NCBI RefSeq assembly: GCF_000463015.1 | Contig: NC_022247.1 | Location: 3,658,001 to 3,722,000 of the forward strand | Length of the DNA: 64,000 bases | Source of the DNA: Variovorax paradoxus B4 | Lineage (GTDB): Bacteria; Pseudomonadota; Gammaproteobacteria; Burkholderiales; Burkholderiaceae_C | Reading direction: 5' to 3' | The notes under the pieces: model-generated | Databases searched by the model: none | What the model was told of the DNA's origin: nothing | What the model saw: the letters and a program-made list of their open reading frames with translations, nothing else | Position numbers and translations under genes: made by a program | Part shown: in pieces, positions 29,252 through 39,570 of the stretch | How positions within the stretch are numbered: the stretch's first letter is position 1 | Layout of the letters: every line of letters starts with the position of its first letter

Positions 29252-30322
29252 TCATGCCACCAACTCCTCGTCCTTGTAATAGCAGGTGTGGGTGTCGAGC
29301 ACCCGCAGCCACACGGTGTCGCCCACAGCCGGCGGCTGGTCGTCCGAGTGCAGCCGCACCTTGACCACGCCACCGTCGACCTCGGCGCTCAGCATGGCGT
29401 GCGTGCCGACGTCCTGCACCTGCTTCACCACGGCCGGCACGGCGCCGGCGGCGCCCGCGTTCGACAGGCGCAGGTACTCGGGCCGGATGCCGATCTTGAG
29501 CGCACCCTGCGGCAGTTCGCGCGTCGGCATGAGCGGCGTGCCCGCCACTTCGAGCGCGCCGTTCGCGCTCTTCGCCGAAAGAAAGTTCATGCCCGGCGAG
29601 CCGATGAAGTGGCCCACGAAGGTATGCGCCGGCCGCTCGAACAGCGCCTCGGCACTGCCCACCTGCACGGCCTTGCCGCGCGTCATCACCACCACCTCTT
29701 CGGCGAAGGTGAGCGCCTCGACCTGGTCGTGCGTCACGTAGATCAGCGTGATCTTGAGCTCGCGGTGGATCTGCTTGAGCTTGCGGCGCAGCTGCCACTT
29801 GAGGTGCGGATCGATCACCGTCAGCGGCTCGTCGAACAGCACGGCCGAGACGTCGCTGCGTACCAGGCCGCGGCCGAGCGATATCTTCTGCTTGGCGTCG
29901 GCCGCGAGGCCCGAGGCGCGCTGGTTCAGCTGGCCGCTCATGTCGAGCATTTCGGCAATCTCGCCCACGCGCTTCCTGATCTGGTCTTCCGGCACCTTGC
30001 GGTTGCGCAGCGGAAACGCGAGGTTCTCGGCCACGGTCATGGTGTCGTAGATCACCGGGAACTGGAACACCTGCGCGATGTTGCGTTCCTGCGGCGTGGC
30101 GCGCGTCATGTCGCGGCCATCGAAGGTCACCGTGCCCTGCGAGGGCACCAGCAGGCCCGAGATGATGTTGAGCATGGTCGTCTTGCCGCAGCCCGAAGGG
30201 CCGAGCAAGGCATAGGCGCCGCCATCGCGGAAGCTCATCTTGAGCGGCAGCAGCGCATAGTCGCTGTCCTGTTTCGGGTTGGGACGGTAGGCGTGGGCCA
30301 GGTCGAGATCGATGCGTGCCAT
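29252..30322 (-). CDS. glpT: Glycerol ABC transporter ATPase GlpT
   Basis: ABC importer ATPase of 356 aa with Walker A GPSGCGKTT and Walker B VLFDEP. The signature region is degenerate: the expected LSGGQ reads LAADAKQK. A C-terminal regulatory OB/TOBE domain is present. With GlpS it probably forms an ATPase heterodimer in which this subunit has the weaker signature. The ATG at 30322 is preceded by AAGGAAAC, 2 nt after the glpS stop. Not the unrelated glycerol-3-phosphate antiporter glpT of enterics. Confidence 0.9.
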   Translation of the reverse strand: MARIDLDLAHAYRPNPKQDSDYALLPLKMSFRDGGAYALLGPSGCGKTTMLNIISGLLVPSQGTVTFDGRDMTRATPQERNIAQVFQFPVIYDTMTVAENLAFPLRNRKVPEDQIRKRVGEIAEMLDMSGQLNQRASGLAADAKQKISLGRGLVRSDVSAVLFDEPLTVIDPHLKWQLRRKLKQIHRELKITLIYVTHDQVEALTFAEEVVVMTRGKAVQVGSAEALFERPAHTFVGHFIGSPGMNFLSAKSANGALEVAGTPLMPTRELPQGALKIGIRPEYLRLSNAGAAGAVPAVVKQVQDVGTHAMLSAEVDGGVVKVRLHSDDQPPAVGDTVWLRVLDTHTCYYKDEELVA

Positions 30323-30324
30323 AG

Positions 30325-31397
<1,073 letters not shown>

Positions 31398-31398
<1 letters not shown>

Positions 31399-33002
31399 CA
31401 GCGCTCCCCGTTGATCATGTAGCTGTTGTTGGTGGTGCGCGCCTGCAGCCAGGCGGCGACCTGCCGGCGCTCCTCGGCCGTGTAGCGCAGGCCGAGCTTC
31501 GAACGGCGCCAGAGCACGTCGTCGGCGCTCACGGCCCATTCGTTCTGCTGCAGGAAGCGCAGCTCGCGCTCGTGGAGCCCCGGCGCCACGGCTTCGCCCA
31601 TGTCTTCCATGGACTTGGCATCGCCGAGCAGCTCGGCCACGCGTGCGCCGTAGGCGCGTGCCAGGCGCCGCGCGAGCCGTGCGTCCAGCCATGCATGGCG
31701 CGCCTGCACCGCGGCCACGAAGCGTTCGAAATCGTCGTCGGGCCGCGTGGCGGCGCCGATCCATGCGGAAAGATCGCCGCCGGCCAGGAAGGCGCCATCG
31801 GTCCAGGGCGGACGCTGCGCGCTCGACTGGCCGAGCATCTTGCCGACCTCGTCGGCCGCGTCCTCGGCCAGCTTGCGGAAGGTGGTGATCTTGCCGCCCC
31901 ACACCGACAGCAGCGGCGCCGCGGTGGTGTTCGACTCGAGCATGTAGTCGCGCGTGACGGCCGACGGGTCGCCCGACGCATCGTCGAGCAGCGGGCGCAC
32001 GCCCGAGTAGGTCCAGACCACGTCGGCCGGCTTGACCGGCTTGTCGAAATAGCGGCTCGCCTGCATGCAGAGGTAGGCGATTTCTTCCTCGGCAATGCGC
32101 GCCGCGCCGGGATCGTCGCCGTTCAGCTCGATGTCGGTGGTGCCGATCAGCGTGAACTCGTCCTGGTAGGGAATCGCGAAGATGATCCGCTTGTCGGGGT
32201 TCTGGAAGATGTAGGCGTGGTCGTGCTCGAACAGGCGCGGCACCACGATGTGGCTGCCTTTGACCAGCCGCAGGTGCCGCGTGGCCAGCGGCTCGCCCTT
32301 GGCCGACTGCGCCACGCCGCGCAGGAACGATTCCGCCCACGGCCCCGCGGCATTGACCACGGCACGGGCGCGCACCACGCGGATGCCGCCGTCCGCGGCT
32401 TCGAGCGTGGCGGTCCAGCCGTCGGCGTCGCGTTGCGCATGGACGCAGCGCGTGCGCGTGAGTATCTCGGCGCCGCGTGCCCTGGCATCGATGGCGTTGA
32501 GCACCACCAGCCGCGCATCGTCGACCCAGCCGTCGGAATAGACGAAGCCGCGCTTGAACTGCGGCTTGAGCGGCGCACCGGCCGCATGGCTGCGCAGATC
32601 GATGCTGCGCGAGCCCGGCAGCACTTCGCGCTTGGCGAGATGGTCGTACATGAACAGGCCGATGCGGATCATCCAGGCCGGCCGCATCGATGGATCGTGC
32701 GGCATCACGAAGCGCAGCGGCCACATGATGTGCGGCGCGCTCTTGAGCAGCACCTCGCGCTCCTGCAGCGCCTTGCGCACGAGCGAGAACTCGTAGTACT
32801 CCAGGTAGCGCAGCCCGCCATGGATCAGCTTGGTGGACGAGGACGACGTATGCGAGGCGAGGTCGTCCTTTTCGCACAGCACCACGCGCCAGCCCCGGCC
32901 AGCCAGGTCGCGCGCAATGCCGCAGCCGTTGATGCCGCCGCCGACGATCAACACATCGCAATCGGTTGCCGGCAGAGGCGAATTGGAGGAGAAATCGCTC
33001 AC
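31398..33002 (-). CDS. glpD: Glycerol-3-phosphate dehydrogenase (quinone-linked)
   Basis: FAD enzyme (534 aa from the chosen GTG) oxidising glycerol-3-phosphate to dihydroxyacetone phosphate and passing electrons to quinone at the inner membrane. The Rossmann motif DVLIVGGGINGCGIARDLAG is at the N-terminus, followed by TKLIHGGLRYLEYYEF and the C-terminal DAO_C domain. The GTG at 33002 gives the usual length and lies about 40 nt after a TACAAT -10. The ATG at 33071 lies upstream of that -10 and the one at 33050 overlaps it. It is the first gene of the glpDSTPQUV operon. Confidence 0.93.
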
Positions 33003-33022
33003 AGAAGATGGGCCCGTTGGTT

Positions 33023-33054
33023 CGTGACTTCGGTCACGGAAGGGCGCCATTGTA
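33023..33054 (-). promoter_or_regulatory. glpD promoter -10 and downstream palindrome
   Basis: TACAAT (minus strand, 33054-33049) is a 5/6 -10 with no good -35. Immediately downstream lies a perfect inverted repeat CGTGAC-CGAA-GTCACG (33023-33038), where a repressor would block initiation. GlpR is the obvious candidate by location, but this palindrome does not resemble the direct-repeat-like motif near glpR. Confidence 0.45.
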
Positions 33055-33114
33055 TTTTCGCGTCTTTTCATTTGGATTCCTTTTGGCGCGATTTTCCCCC
33101 GAGTTTTCCCTTAG

Positions 33115-33142
33115 TTGGATTCGTTTTCTTTCGTTTTAAAGT
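33115..33142 (+). promoter_or_regulatory. Candidate glpR promoter with TTCGTTTT direct repeats
   Basis: TTGGAT (33115-33120), a 16-nt spacer and TAAAGT (33137-33142) make a plausible promoter for glpR. The spacer contains two copies of TTCGTTTT exactly 10 bp apart (33120-33127 and 33130-33137), on one face of the helix. DeoR-family regulators often bind short T/A-rich repeats of this kind, so autoregulation by GlpR is likely. Confidence 0.45.
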
Positions 33143-33192
33143 GACACGGCCTGTACTCTCTAGAGAGTCTTCACGCTTTCCACGACGCCTCT

Positions 33193-33960
33193 GTGAACTC
33201 CAATCCGCGCCAGATCAATCTTCTCGATACCGTGCGCACGCGCGGCTCCGTCACCGTCGAGCAGCTGGCCGATATGCTGGGCGTCACGCTGCAGACGGTG
33301 CGGCGCGACGTGCAGCGGCTGGCCGACCAGGGATTGCTCACGCGCTTTCACGGCGGCGTGCGTGTGCCGAGTTCCACCACCGAGAACATCGGCTACCAGC
33401 AACGCGAAACGCTGCATGCGGAGGGCAAGGCGCGCATCGCGCGGCGCGTGGCCGAACTGGTGCCCAACGACTGCTCGCTGATCCTCAACATCGGCACCAC
33501 CACCGAGGCCATCGCCAAGGCGCTGCTGCGCCACACCGGCCTGCGCGTGATCACCAACAACCTGAACGTGGCAACCATCCTGAGCGGCAACTCCTCGTGC
33601 GAGGTGATCGTGGCGGGCGGTTCGGTGCGCGCGCGCGACCGCGCGATCGTGGGCGAGGCCACCATCGATTTCATCCGCCAGTTCAAGGTGGACATCGCGC
33701 TGATCGGCGTGTCGAGCATCGAGCCCGATGGGTCGCTGCGCGACTTCGACCTGCGCGAGGTGAAGGTGGCGCAAACCATCATCGCGCAGGCGCGCGAGGT
33801 GTGGCTGGCGGCGGATGCGAGCAAGTTCAACCGGCCCGCGATGATCCAGCTGGGCACGCTGTCGCAGATCGACCGCCTCTTCACCGACGCGGAGCCGCCT
33901 GCGCCTTTTGCCGATCTGCTGCATGCGGCGCAGGTTCGGCTCGAGATCGCGCGCGATTGA
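33193..33960 (+). CDS. glpR: DeoR-family repressor GlpR
   Basis: Repressor of 255 aa with an N-terminal DeoR helix-turn-helix (VTVEQLADMLGVTLQTVRRDVQRLADQG) and a C-terminal sugar-phosphate sensor (LNIGTTTEAIAKALL, VIVAGGSVRARDRAIVG). By family it releases DNA on binding glycerol-3-phosphate. GTG start. It is divergent from glpD and upstream of glpK, so it sits at the centre of its regulon. Confidence 0.93.
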   Translation: MNSNPRQINLLDTVRTRGSVTVEQLADMLGVTLQTVRRDVQRLADQGLLTRFHGGVRVPSSTTENIGYQQRETLHAEGKARIARRVAELVPNDCSLILNIGTTTEAIAKALLRHTGLRVITNNLNVATILSGNSSCEVIVAGGSVRARDRAIVGEATIDFIRQFKVDIALIGVSSIEPDGSLRDFDLREVKVAQTIIAQAREVWLAADASKFNRPAMIQLGTLSQIDRLFTDAEPPAPFADLLHAAQVRLEIARD

Positions 33961-34001
33961 TTCAAATGAGAGCTCGCTCTTTTGTTCGTCGCGTGGGGCA
34001 T

Positions 34002-34261
34002 TGTTCAGGGCGCGATCCCGCCGACGGGGTACCTTGCTCCGCGAATGTCCCCCGTCCTTCGGGCTCCTCCTTTATTTCGCTACGCAAGGCACCCCATCGA
34101 CGTGATCGTTGGAAAGAGCGGTTGTTGATCGGCGGTACCCCACAGCGTGCCCCGTGTACAGAGCATCGGGTGCTCCCCGCAGCGAAATCAAGGAGGAGGC
34201 CGCAGGCCGGGGGACATTCACGGAGGGGAGTACCCGGTGATCTGCGCACACGCCCTGAACA
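34002..34261 (+). repeat. Structured intercistronic repeat, copy 3 (opposite strand)
   Basis: This 260-bp element occupies most of the 351-bp gap between glpR and glpK. It is inverted on the genome relative to copies 1 and 2 but has the same orientation relative to transcription. Arm B is 34026-34095 (GGGGTACCTTGC / GCAAGGCACCCC, apical GTCC-TTC-GGGC with one G-T wobble). Arm A is 34168-34235 (GGGTGCTCCCC / GGGGAGTACCC). Homology to copy 1 extends outward to 33983. It ends 50 nt before the glpK start. Confidence 0.9.
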
Positions 34262-34311
34262 ACAGCACCAAGAACAGATGACATGACCAGACCCCGAGGA
34301 CCACTCAAGCC

Positions 34312-35805
34312 ATGACCTACCTGCTCGCTCTCGACCAGGGCACTTCGAGCTCCCGCAGCATCGTGTTCGACCGCGAAGGCCGCATCGTCGCCATCGCGCA
34401 GAAGGAGCTCACGCAAATCTATCCGCGGCCCGGCTGGGTCGAGCACGACCCGATGGAGATCTGGCACAGCCAGCTTGCCACCGCGCGCGACGTGCTCGCC
34501 AAGGCCAAGCTCCAGCCCGCGGACATCCATGCCATCGGCATCACCAACCAGCGCGAGACCACCCTTCTGTGGAACCGCAAGACCGGCCAGCCGGTGCACC
34601 ACGCCATCGTCTGGCAGGACCGGCGCGCCGAACCGATGTGCGCGCAACTGCGCGACCAGGGCATGACCGCCACCATCCAGGAAAAGACCGGGCTCGTCAT
34701 CGATGCCTATTTTTCCGGCACCAAGCTGCGCTGGCTGCTCGACAACGTGCCCGGCGCGCGCGCACAGGCCGAACGCGGCGAACTCGCCTTCGGCACCGTC
34801 GACAGCTGGCTCATGTGGCAGCTCACCGGCGGCAAGGTGCACGTGACCGACGTGAGCAACGCCTCGCGCACCATGCTCTTCAACGTGCACCGCAACGAAT
34901 GGGATGCCGACCTGCTCAAGGCGCTCGACATTCCTGCCGCGCTCATGCCCAGCGTGCAGCCGTCGAGCTCGCACTTTGCCGACACCGATGCGGCCCTGCT
35001 CGGCCGCGCGCTGCCCATCGGCGGCGTGGCCGGCGACCAGCAGAGCGCCCTCTTCGGCCAGGCCTGCTTTGCGGCCGGCATGGCCAAGAATACCTACGGC
35101 ACCGGCTGCTTCCTGCTGATGCACACGGGCGGCGAATTCCAGCCCTCGCACAACGGCCTGCTCGTGACCAGCGCCGCGCAGACAGACGCCACGCCCCAAT
35201 ACGCGATGGAAGGCAGCGTCTTCGTCGGTGGCGCTGTGGTGCAGTGGCTGCGCGACGGCCTGAAGGCCATCAAGGGCAGCGCCGAAGTGCAGTCGCTCGC
35301 CGAAAGCGTGCCCGACGCGGGCGGCGTGATGATGGTGCCCGCCTTCACCGGCCTCGGCGCACCCTACTGGGATGCCGATGCGCGCGGCACCATCACCGGC
35401 CTCACGCGGGGGACCACGGTGGCGCACATCGCGCGCGCCGCACTGGAAAGCATCGCCTACCAGAGCGCCGCGCTGCTGCAGGCCATGAGCCGCGATGCGG
35501 TGGCGGCCGGCGGCACGCCCGTGGCCGAACTGCGCGTGGACGGCGGTGCGAGCGTGAACGACCTGCTGATGCAGTTCCAGGCCGACCTGCTGGGCATTCC
35601 CGTGGTGCGGCCCGAGGTGATCGAGACCACAGCGCTCGGCGCCGCCTACCTTGCGGGCCTGTCGACCGGCGTCTACAGCGACGCGCGGCAGCTGTCGAAA
35701 CTGTGGAAGGTGGAGCGGCGCTTCATGCCGACCATGGGCCGTGCGCAGGCCGAAGAGTCGATGGCGCGCTGGGAGCGCGCGGTGCGGCAAGCCACGGCGA
35801 CCTGA
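34312..35805 (+). CDS. glpK: Glycerol kinase
   Basis: FGGY-family kinase of 497 aa making glycerol-3-phosphate from glycerol and ATP. Motifs are [18 protein letters not shown] (phosphate 1), [20 protein letters not shown], the substrate-binding TYGTGCF region and [17 protein letters not shown] (adenosine region). It supplies the GlpD substrate and the GlpR inducer. It lies behind glpR and the structured repeat, which may uncouple its expression from the low-level repressor. Confidence 0.97.
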   Translation: MTYLLALDQGTSSSRSIVFDREGRIVAIAQKELTQIYPRPGWVEHDPMEIWHSQLATARDVLAKAKLQPADIHAIGITNQRETTLLWNRKTGQPVHHAIVWQDRRAEPMCAQLRDQGMTATIQEKTGLVIDAYFSGTKLRWLLDNVPGARAQAERGELAFGTVDSWLMWQLTGGKVHVTDVSNASRTMLFNVHRNEWDADLLKALDIPAALMPSVQPSSSHFADTDAALLGRALPIGGVAGDQQSALFGQACFAAGMAKNTYGTGCFLLMHTGGEFQPSHNGLLVTSAAQTDATPQYAMEGSVFVGGAVVQWLRDGLKAIKGSAEVQSLAESVPDAGGVMMVPAFTGLGAPYWDADARGTITGLTRGTTVAHIARAALESIAYQSAALLQAMSRDAVAAGGTPVAELRVDGGASVNDLLMQFQADLLGIPVVRPEVIETTALGAAYLAGLSTGVYSDARQLSKLWKVERRFMPTMGRAQAEESMARWERAVRQATAT

Positions 35806-35825
35806 GGCCCACTAACAGCGTCAGG

Positions 35826-36287
35826 CTACCAGCCCCAGACCAGGCGCCGCGCCACCCAGCCGGTGCCGCCGCCTTCGTGCCGGACCTTGACCCAGTCGCC
35901 CCGGCGCTCGAGCGTGCGCAGCACGTCGCCGTAGACCGCCCGCTTCACCACCGGGCTGCGTGTGCTCGGTGACCTGCGCAGCACGGCCACCTTCGCCTTC
36001 ACCACGTGGTGCGGCGTCTTGCTGGTCATCGGGCGGTAGACCCATGCCTTGTCGTTCTCGAAGTCGCTGACCCGCAGCCAGTCGCCCTTCCTGCCGATGA
36101 CGCGGAACGGGTAGCCCTTGCCCACGGTCCAGTGCGCTTCGTAGCGCTGGCCCGGACCGGTGCGCATGTTCAGGGTCTTGGCCGCGGAACTGACCATCTG
36201 CCGCTCGGCGGCGAACGCGGACGGCAATGCCATCCACGAGAGAACGAATGCGAGGAGCAGCGCGGGCAGTCGGCTGGATCTGAACAT
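35826..36287 (-). CDS. Secreted protein with two SH3b domains
   Basis: Protein of 153 aa with a signal peptide ending at SAFAA. Two bacterial SH3 domains follow: AKTLNMRTGPGQRYEAHWTVGKGYPFRVIGRKGDWLRVSD and VAVLRRSPSTRSPVVKRAVYGDVLRTLERRGDWVKVRHE. Such pairs bind cell-wall peptides. It is tail to tail with glpK, with only 20 nt between, and no terminator was seen there. Confidence 0.85.
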   Translation of the reverse strand: MFRSSRLPALLLAFVLSWMALPSAFAAERQMVSSAAKTLNMRTGPGQRYEAHWTVGKGYPFRVIGRKGDWLRVSDFENDKAWVYRPMTSKTPHHVVKAKVAVLRRSPSTRSPVVKRAVYGDVLRTLERRGDWVKVRHEGGGTGWVARRLVWGW

Positions 36288-36491
36288 GGAGGGACGGTTC
36301 CTTTCTATCGGGCTTCACGAATGTCCGGCGATGCCGGGCGAGCCCGTCTGGGCCTGCGAGGCGCAATAAGTTCCGTGGGGGATATCCCTGAGTCGCCGCG
36401 CCCGCTGTCCATCGACAAACACGCCATGGCCGATACTTGCAGGATGTTGCCCAACGCAGCGCGCCATGGCGCCCCATCCGCGTCCCCGCTC

Positions 36492-36944
36492 ATGAGACGG
36501 GCTCTGTGCCTGTTGCTGCTTGCCTGCATCGTGACGTCAGGATGCGGCGATCGCTATCCCATCGAAGACGCGCTGGACGACAGGCGCATGACCGCATCCG
36601 CCCACCTGAAAGCGCTCAATCGCTATCTGGCAGCAGGCGCGGGGAACAGACAGCTCGCGAAACAGGACAGCTGCCATCTCGTGCTGAAGAAATCCCGCAA
36701 TGCGGGCCCGGGCGAGCGCCTGGTCATCGCGCTGACGAACTCGCAGGTCGATATCGATTCCGTCCCGGCGAATGACGGCCTGCGGGTCAAGGTGACGCAG
36801 TATCACGATGGCGTGCGCCGCGTATCGCTCAGGCTCGATGTGGAGAGCTGGTTCGATGCGGTGGCATGGCGTTCGCATTTCCAGCAACTGCAGCTCAAAT
36901 GCAGAGACACCAGGGAGCGGGCTGCCGCACCACCACCTGCCTGA
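36492..36944 (+). CDS. Hypothetical lipoprotein
   Basis: Protein of 150 aa beginning MRRALCLLLLACIVTSGCGDRYP, with a lipobox (VTSGC) that predicts lipidation at the Cys near residue 18. The mature part is mixed alpha/beta with no recognised domain, and its C-terminus is Ala/Pro rich. An in-frame ATG at 36426 would add 22 residues and bury the signal, so the later start is preferred. It is a single-gene unit divergent from the SH3 gene. Confidence 0.7.
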   Translation: MRRALCLLLLACIVTSGCGDRYPIEDALDDRRMTASAHLKALNRYLAAGAGNRQLAKQDSCHLVLKKSRNAGPGERLVIALTNSQVDIDSVPANDGLRVKVTQYHDGVRRVSLRLDVESWFDAVAWRSHFQQLQLKCRDTRERAAAPPPA

Positions 36945-37017
36945 AACAGCCATCCGGAGATCGGAGCCGGGGGGCCTCGCCCCAGCACCGGCGACGCCCC
37001 TGGCTCGAGGCGTAGGC

Positions 37018-37974
37018 TCAGTGCGCCGGAACCAGAAAGTCCTGGCTGATCCGCCCACCGAGTTCGTTCACCCGGTCGAGGAACTGCGTGAGGTAGGCGT
37101 GCAGCCCGGTCGCAAGAATCTCGTCGACGCGTGCGTACTGCAGGTCGGCCAGCAGCTTGCCGGCGCGACGCTGGGTTTCGGCGCTCTGCTCGTTCTGCAC
37201 CTTGGCGAGGTTGCTCACCACTTCCACCAGGCTCGCATGCAGCGAGCGCGGCATGTCGGCGCGAAGAATGAGCAGTTCGGCCACGCGCTCGGGCTTGATC
37301 ACGTCGCGGTACACCTTGCGGTACACCTCGAAGGCCGAGACGCTGCGCAGGATGGCGCTCCAGTGATAGAAGTCGTACTCCTGGTCTTCTTCCGTGGCGG
37401 TGCCGAAGAACTCGCTGTTGAGCGCGTGGAACTTCACGTCCACCAGCCGCGCGGTGTTGTCGGCGCGCTCCAGAAAGGTGCCAAGGCGCGAGAAGTAGAA
37501 CGCCTCGTCCTGCAGCATGGTGCCGAGCGTGACGCCGCGCGACAGGTGCGAGCGGAACTTGACCCATTCGAAGAACTGGGCCGGGTCGCGCTCGAAATCG
37601 CCGGCGCGCAGCATGCGGTTGACTTCGAGCCAGGTGGTGTTCTGGGTTTCCCAGGCCTCGGTGGTGAGCGCACCGCGCACCGCACGCGCGTTCTCGCGCG
37701 CGGCCTTGAGGCAGGAAAGGATCGACGACGGATTGCTCTCGTCCTTGACCATGAACTCCATCACGTCGTGAGGCGTGATCTGCTCGTACTTCTTGTTGTA
37801 CGAGGGCAGCAGCTCGCTGATGGAAAGCACGCCCTGCCAGCCGTACTTGGCCACTTCGGCCGATTGGGGCAGCAGCGAGGTCTGGTAGTTGACGTCGAGC
37901 ATGCGGGCGGTGTTCTCCGCGCGCTCCGTGTAGCGGGACATCCAGTAGAGATGGTCGGCGGTGCGTGACAGCAT
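37018..37974 (-). CDS. Alpha-E domain protein
   Basis: All-helical protein of 318 aa of the alpha-E family (DUF403), starting MLSRTADHLYWMSRYTERAENTARMLDV. By comparative genomics the family accompanies circularly permuted ATP-grasp ligases and transglutaminase-like peptidases in a proposed peptide-ligation system. No activity has been shown. It lies 11 nt behind the ATP-grasp gene, so the two are coexpressed. Confidence 0.92.
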   Translation of the reverse strand: MLSRTADHLYWMSRYTERAENTARMLDVNYQTSLLPQSAEVAKYGWQGVLSISELLPSYNKKYEQITPHDVMEFMVKDESNPSSILSCLKAARENARAVRGALTTEAWETQNTTWLEVNRMLRAGDFERDPAQFFEWVKFRSHLSRGVTLGTMLQDEAFYFSRLGTFLERADNTARLVDVKFHALNSEFFGTATEEDQEYDFYHWSAILRSVSAFEVYRKVYRDVIKPERVAELLILRADMPRSLHASLVEVVSNLAKVQNEQSAETQRRAGKLLADLQYARVDEILATGLHAYLTQFLDRVNELGGRISQDFLVPAH

Positions 37975-37985
37975 CGTTTGTGCTC

Positions 37986-39479
37986 CTACGATTGGCTTTG
38001 CGACTGCGTGGCCGCCTTGGGCTTGGGCGTGCGGTCGGCTTCGAGAATCCAGGTGTCCTTGGTGCCCCCGCCCTGCGACGAATTGACCACCAGCGAGCCC
38101 TCCTTGAGCGCCACGCGCGTGAGGCCGCCGGGCACCATCTGCACCTCGCTGCCCGAAAGCACGAAGGGGCGCAGGTCGATGTGGCGCGGCGCAATGCCGG
38201 CATCGACGAAAGTCGGCGAGGTGGACAGGCTCAGCGTGGGCTGCGCGATGTAGCCGTCGGGCTTGGCGATCACGGCCTTCTTGAAGTCCTCGATCTCGGC
38301 CTGCGTGGCGGCCGGGCCGATCAGCATGCCGTAGCCGCCGGCGCCATGCACCTCCTTGACGACCAGGTCCTTCATGTTGTCGAGCGTGTACTGCAGCTCG
38401 TCCTTGTTGCGGCACATGTAGGTGGGCACGTTCTTCAGGATCGGCTGCTCGCCGAGGTAGAACTCCACCATCTTGGGCACATAGGGGTAGATCGACTTGT
38501 CGTCGGCCACGCCGGTGCCCACCGCATTGCAGATGACGACGTTGCCCTCGCGGTAGGCGCGCATCAGGCCCGCGCAACCGAGCGTGGACGTGGGGCGGAA
38601 CACCTCGGGGTCGAGGAAGTCGTCGTCGACGCGGCGATAGATCACGTCGACGCGCCGCGGCCCGCGCGTGGTGCGCATGTAGACGAAGTTGTCCTTCACG
38701 AACAGGTCCTGCCCCTCGACCAGTTCCACGCCCATCTGCTGGGCAAGGAAGGCATGCTCGAAGTAGGCGCTGTTGTACATGCCGGGCGTGAGCACCACCA
38801 CCGTGGGCTCGGCCGTGGCGGCCGGCGCGCTGGCGCGCAGCGTTTCGAGCAGCAGATCGGGGTAGTGCGCCACGGGCGCGATGCGGTTCTGGTTGAACAG
38901 CTCGGGAAAGAGCCGCATCATCATCTTGCGGTTCTCGAGCATGTAGCTCACGCCGCTGGGCACGCGCAGGTTGTCTTCGAGCACGTAGTACTCGCCGTTG
39001 CCCTGGGCATCGGGGGCGCGCACGATGTCGATGCCCGAGATGTTGGAGTAGACGTTGTGCGGTACGTTGACGCCCATCATCTCGGGGCGGAACTGCGCGT
39101 TGTTCAGGATCTGCTCGGCCGGAATGATGCCGGCCTTGATGATTTCCTGGTCGTGGTAGACGTCATGCAGGAACCGGTTGAGCGCCGTGACGCGCTGCAC
39201 CAGCCCCTTTTCCATGCTCTCCCACTCGTGGGCGGGAATGATGCGCGGCAGCAGGTCGAACGGTATGAGCCGCTCGGTGCCGGAACCGTCCTCGTCCTTC
39301 GCGCCGTACACCGCAAAGGTGATGCCGACCCGGCGGAAGATCATCTCCGCCTCTTCGCGCCGCGATCGCATCACCTCGCCGGGTTGCTTCGCGAGCCATT
39401 GGTCGTAGCGCTTGTAGTGCTGTCGGATTGCAGCCCCCGCATAGGGCAACTGCTCATACATCTCGTCGAATTTGTGCAT
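37986..39479 (-). CDS. Circularly permuted ATP-grasp type 2 protein
   Basis: Ligase-fold protein of 497 aa (DUF404/DUF407), predicted to make amide or peptide bonds using ATP. Conserved blocks are FNQNRIAPVAHYPDLLLETL, VVVLTPGMYNSAYFEHAFLAQQMGVELVEG, YRRVDDDFLDPEVF and VKEVHGAGGYGMLIGP. The C-terminus ends in a short SQSQS tail. The ATG at 39479 is favoured by the family start (MHKFDEMYEQLP). It pairs with the alpha-E gene downstream. Confidence 0.92.
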   Translation of the reverse strand: MHKFDEMYEQLPYAGAAIRQHYKRYDQWLAKQPGEVMRSRREEAEMIFRRVGITFAVYGAKDEDGSGTERLIPFDLLPRIIPAHEWESMEKGLVQRVTALNRFLHDVYHDQEIIKAGIIPAEQILNNAQFRPEMMGVNVPHNVYSNISGIDIVRAPDAQGNGEYYVLEDNLRVPSGVSYMLENRKMMMRLFPELFNQNRIAPVAHYPDLLLETLRASAPAATAEPTVVVLTPGMYNSAYFEHAFLAQQMGVELVEGQDLFVKDNFVYMRTTRGPRRVDVIYRRVDDDFLDPEVFRPTSTLGCAGLMRAYREGNVVICNAVGTGVADDKSIYPYVPKMVEFYLGEQPILKNVPTYMCRNKDELQYTLDNMKDLVVKEVHGAGGYGMLIGPAATQAEIEDFKKAVIAKPDGYIAQPTLSLSTSPTFVDAGIAPRHIDLRPFVLSGSEVQMVPGGLTRVALKEGSLVVNSSQGGGTKDTWILEADRTPKPKAATQSQSQS

Positions 39480-39570
39480 GGAACGACCAATCTCCTTGAG
39501 CCATAGCTTAGCAAGTTCGAGGCCAGTGAAAGCCCTATGTTGAGGCGAAACGCCGTGCCGCCGCCCGCCT

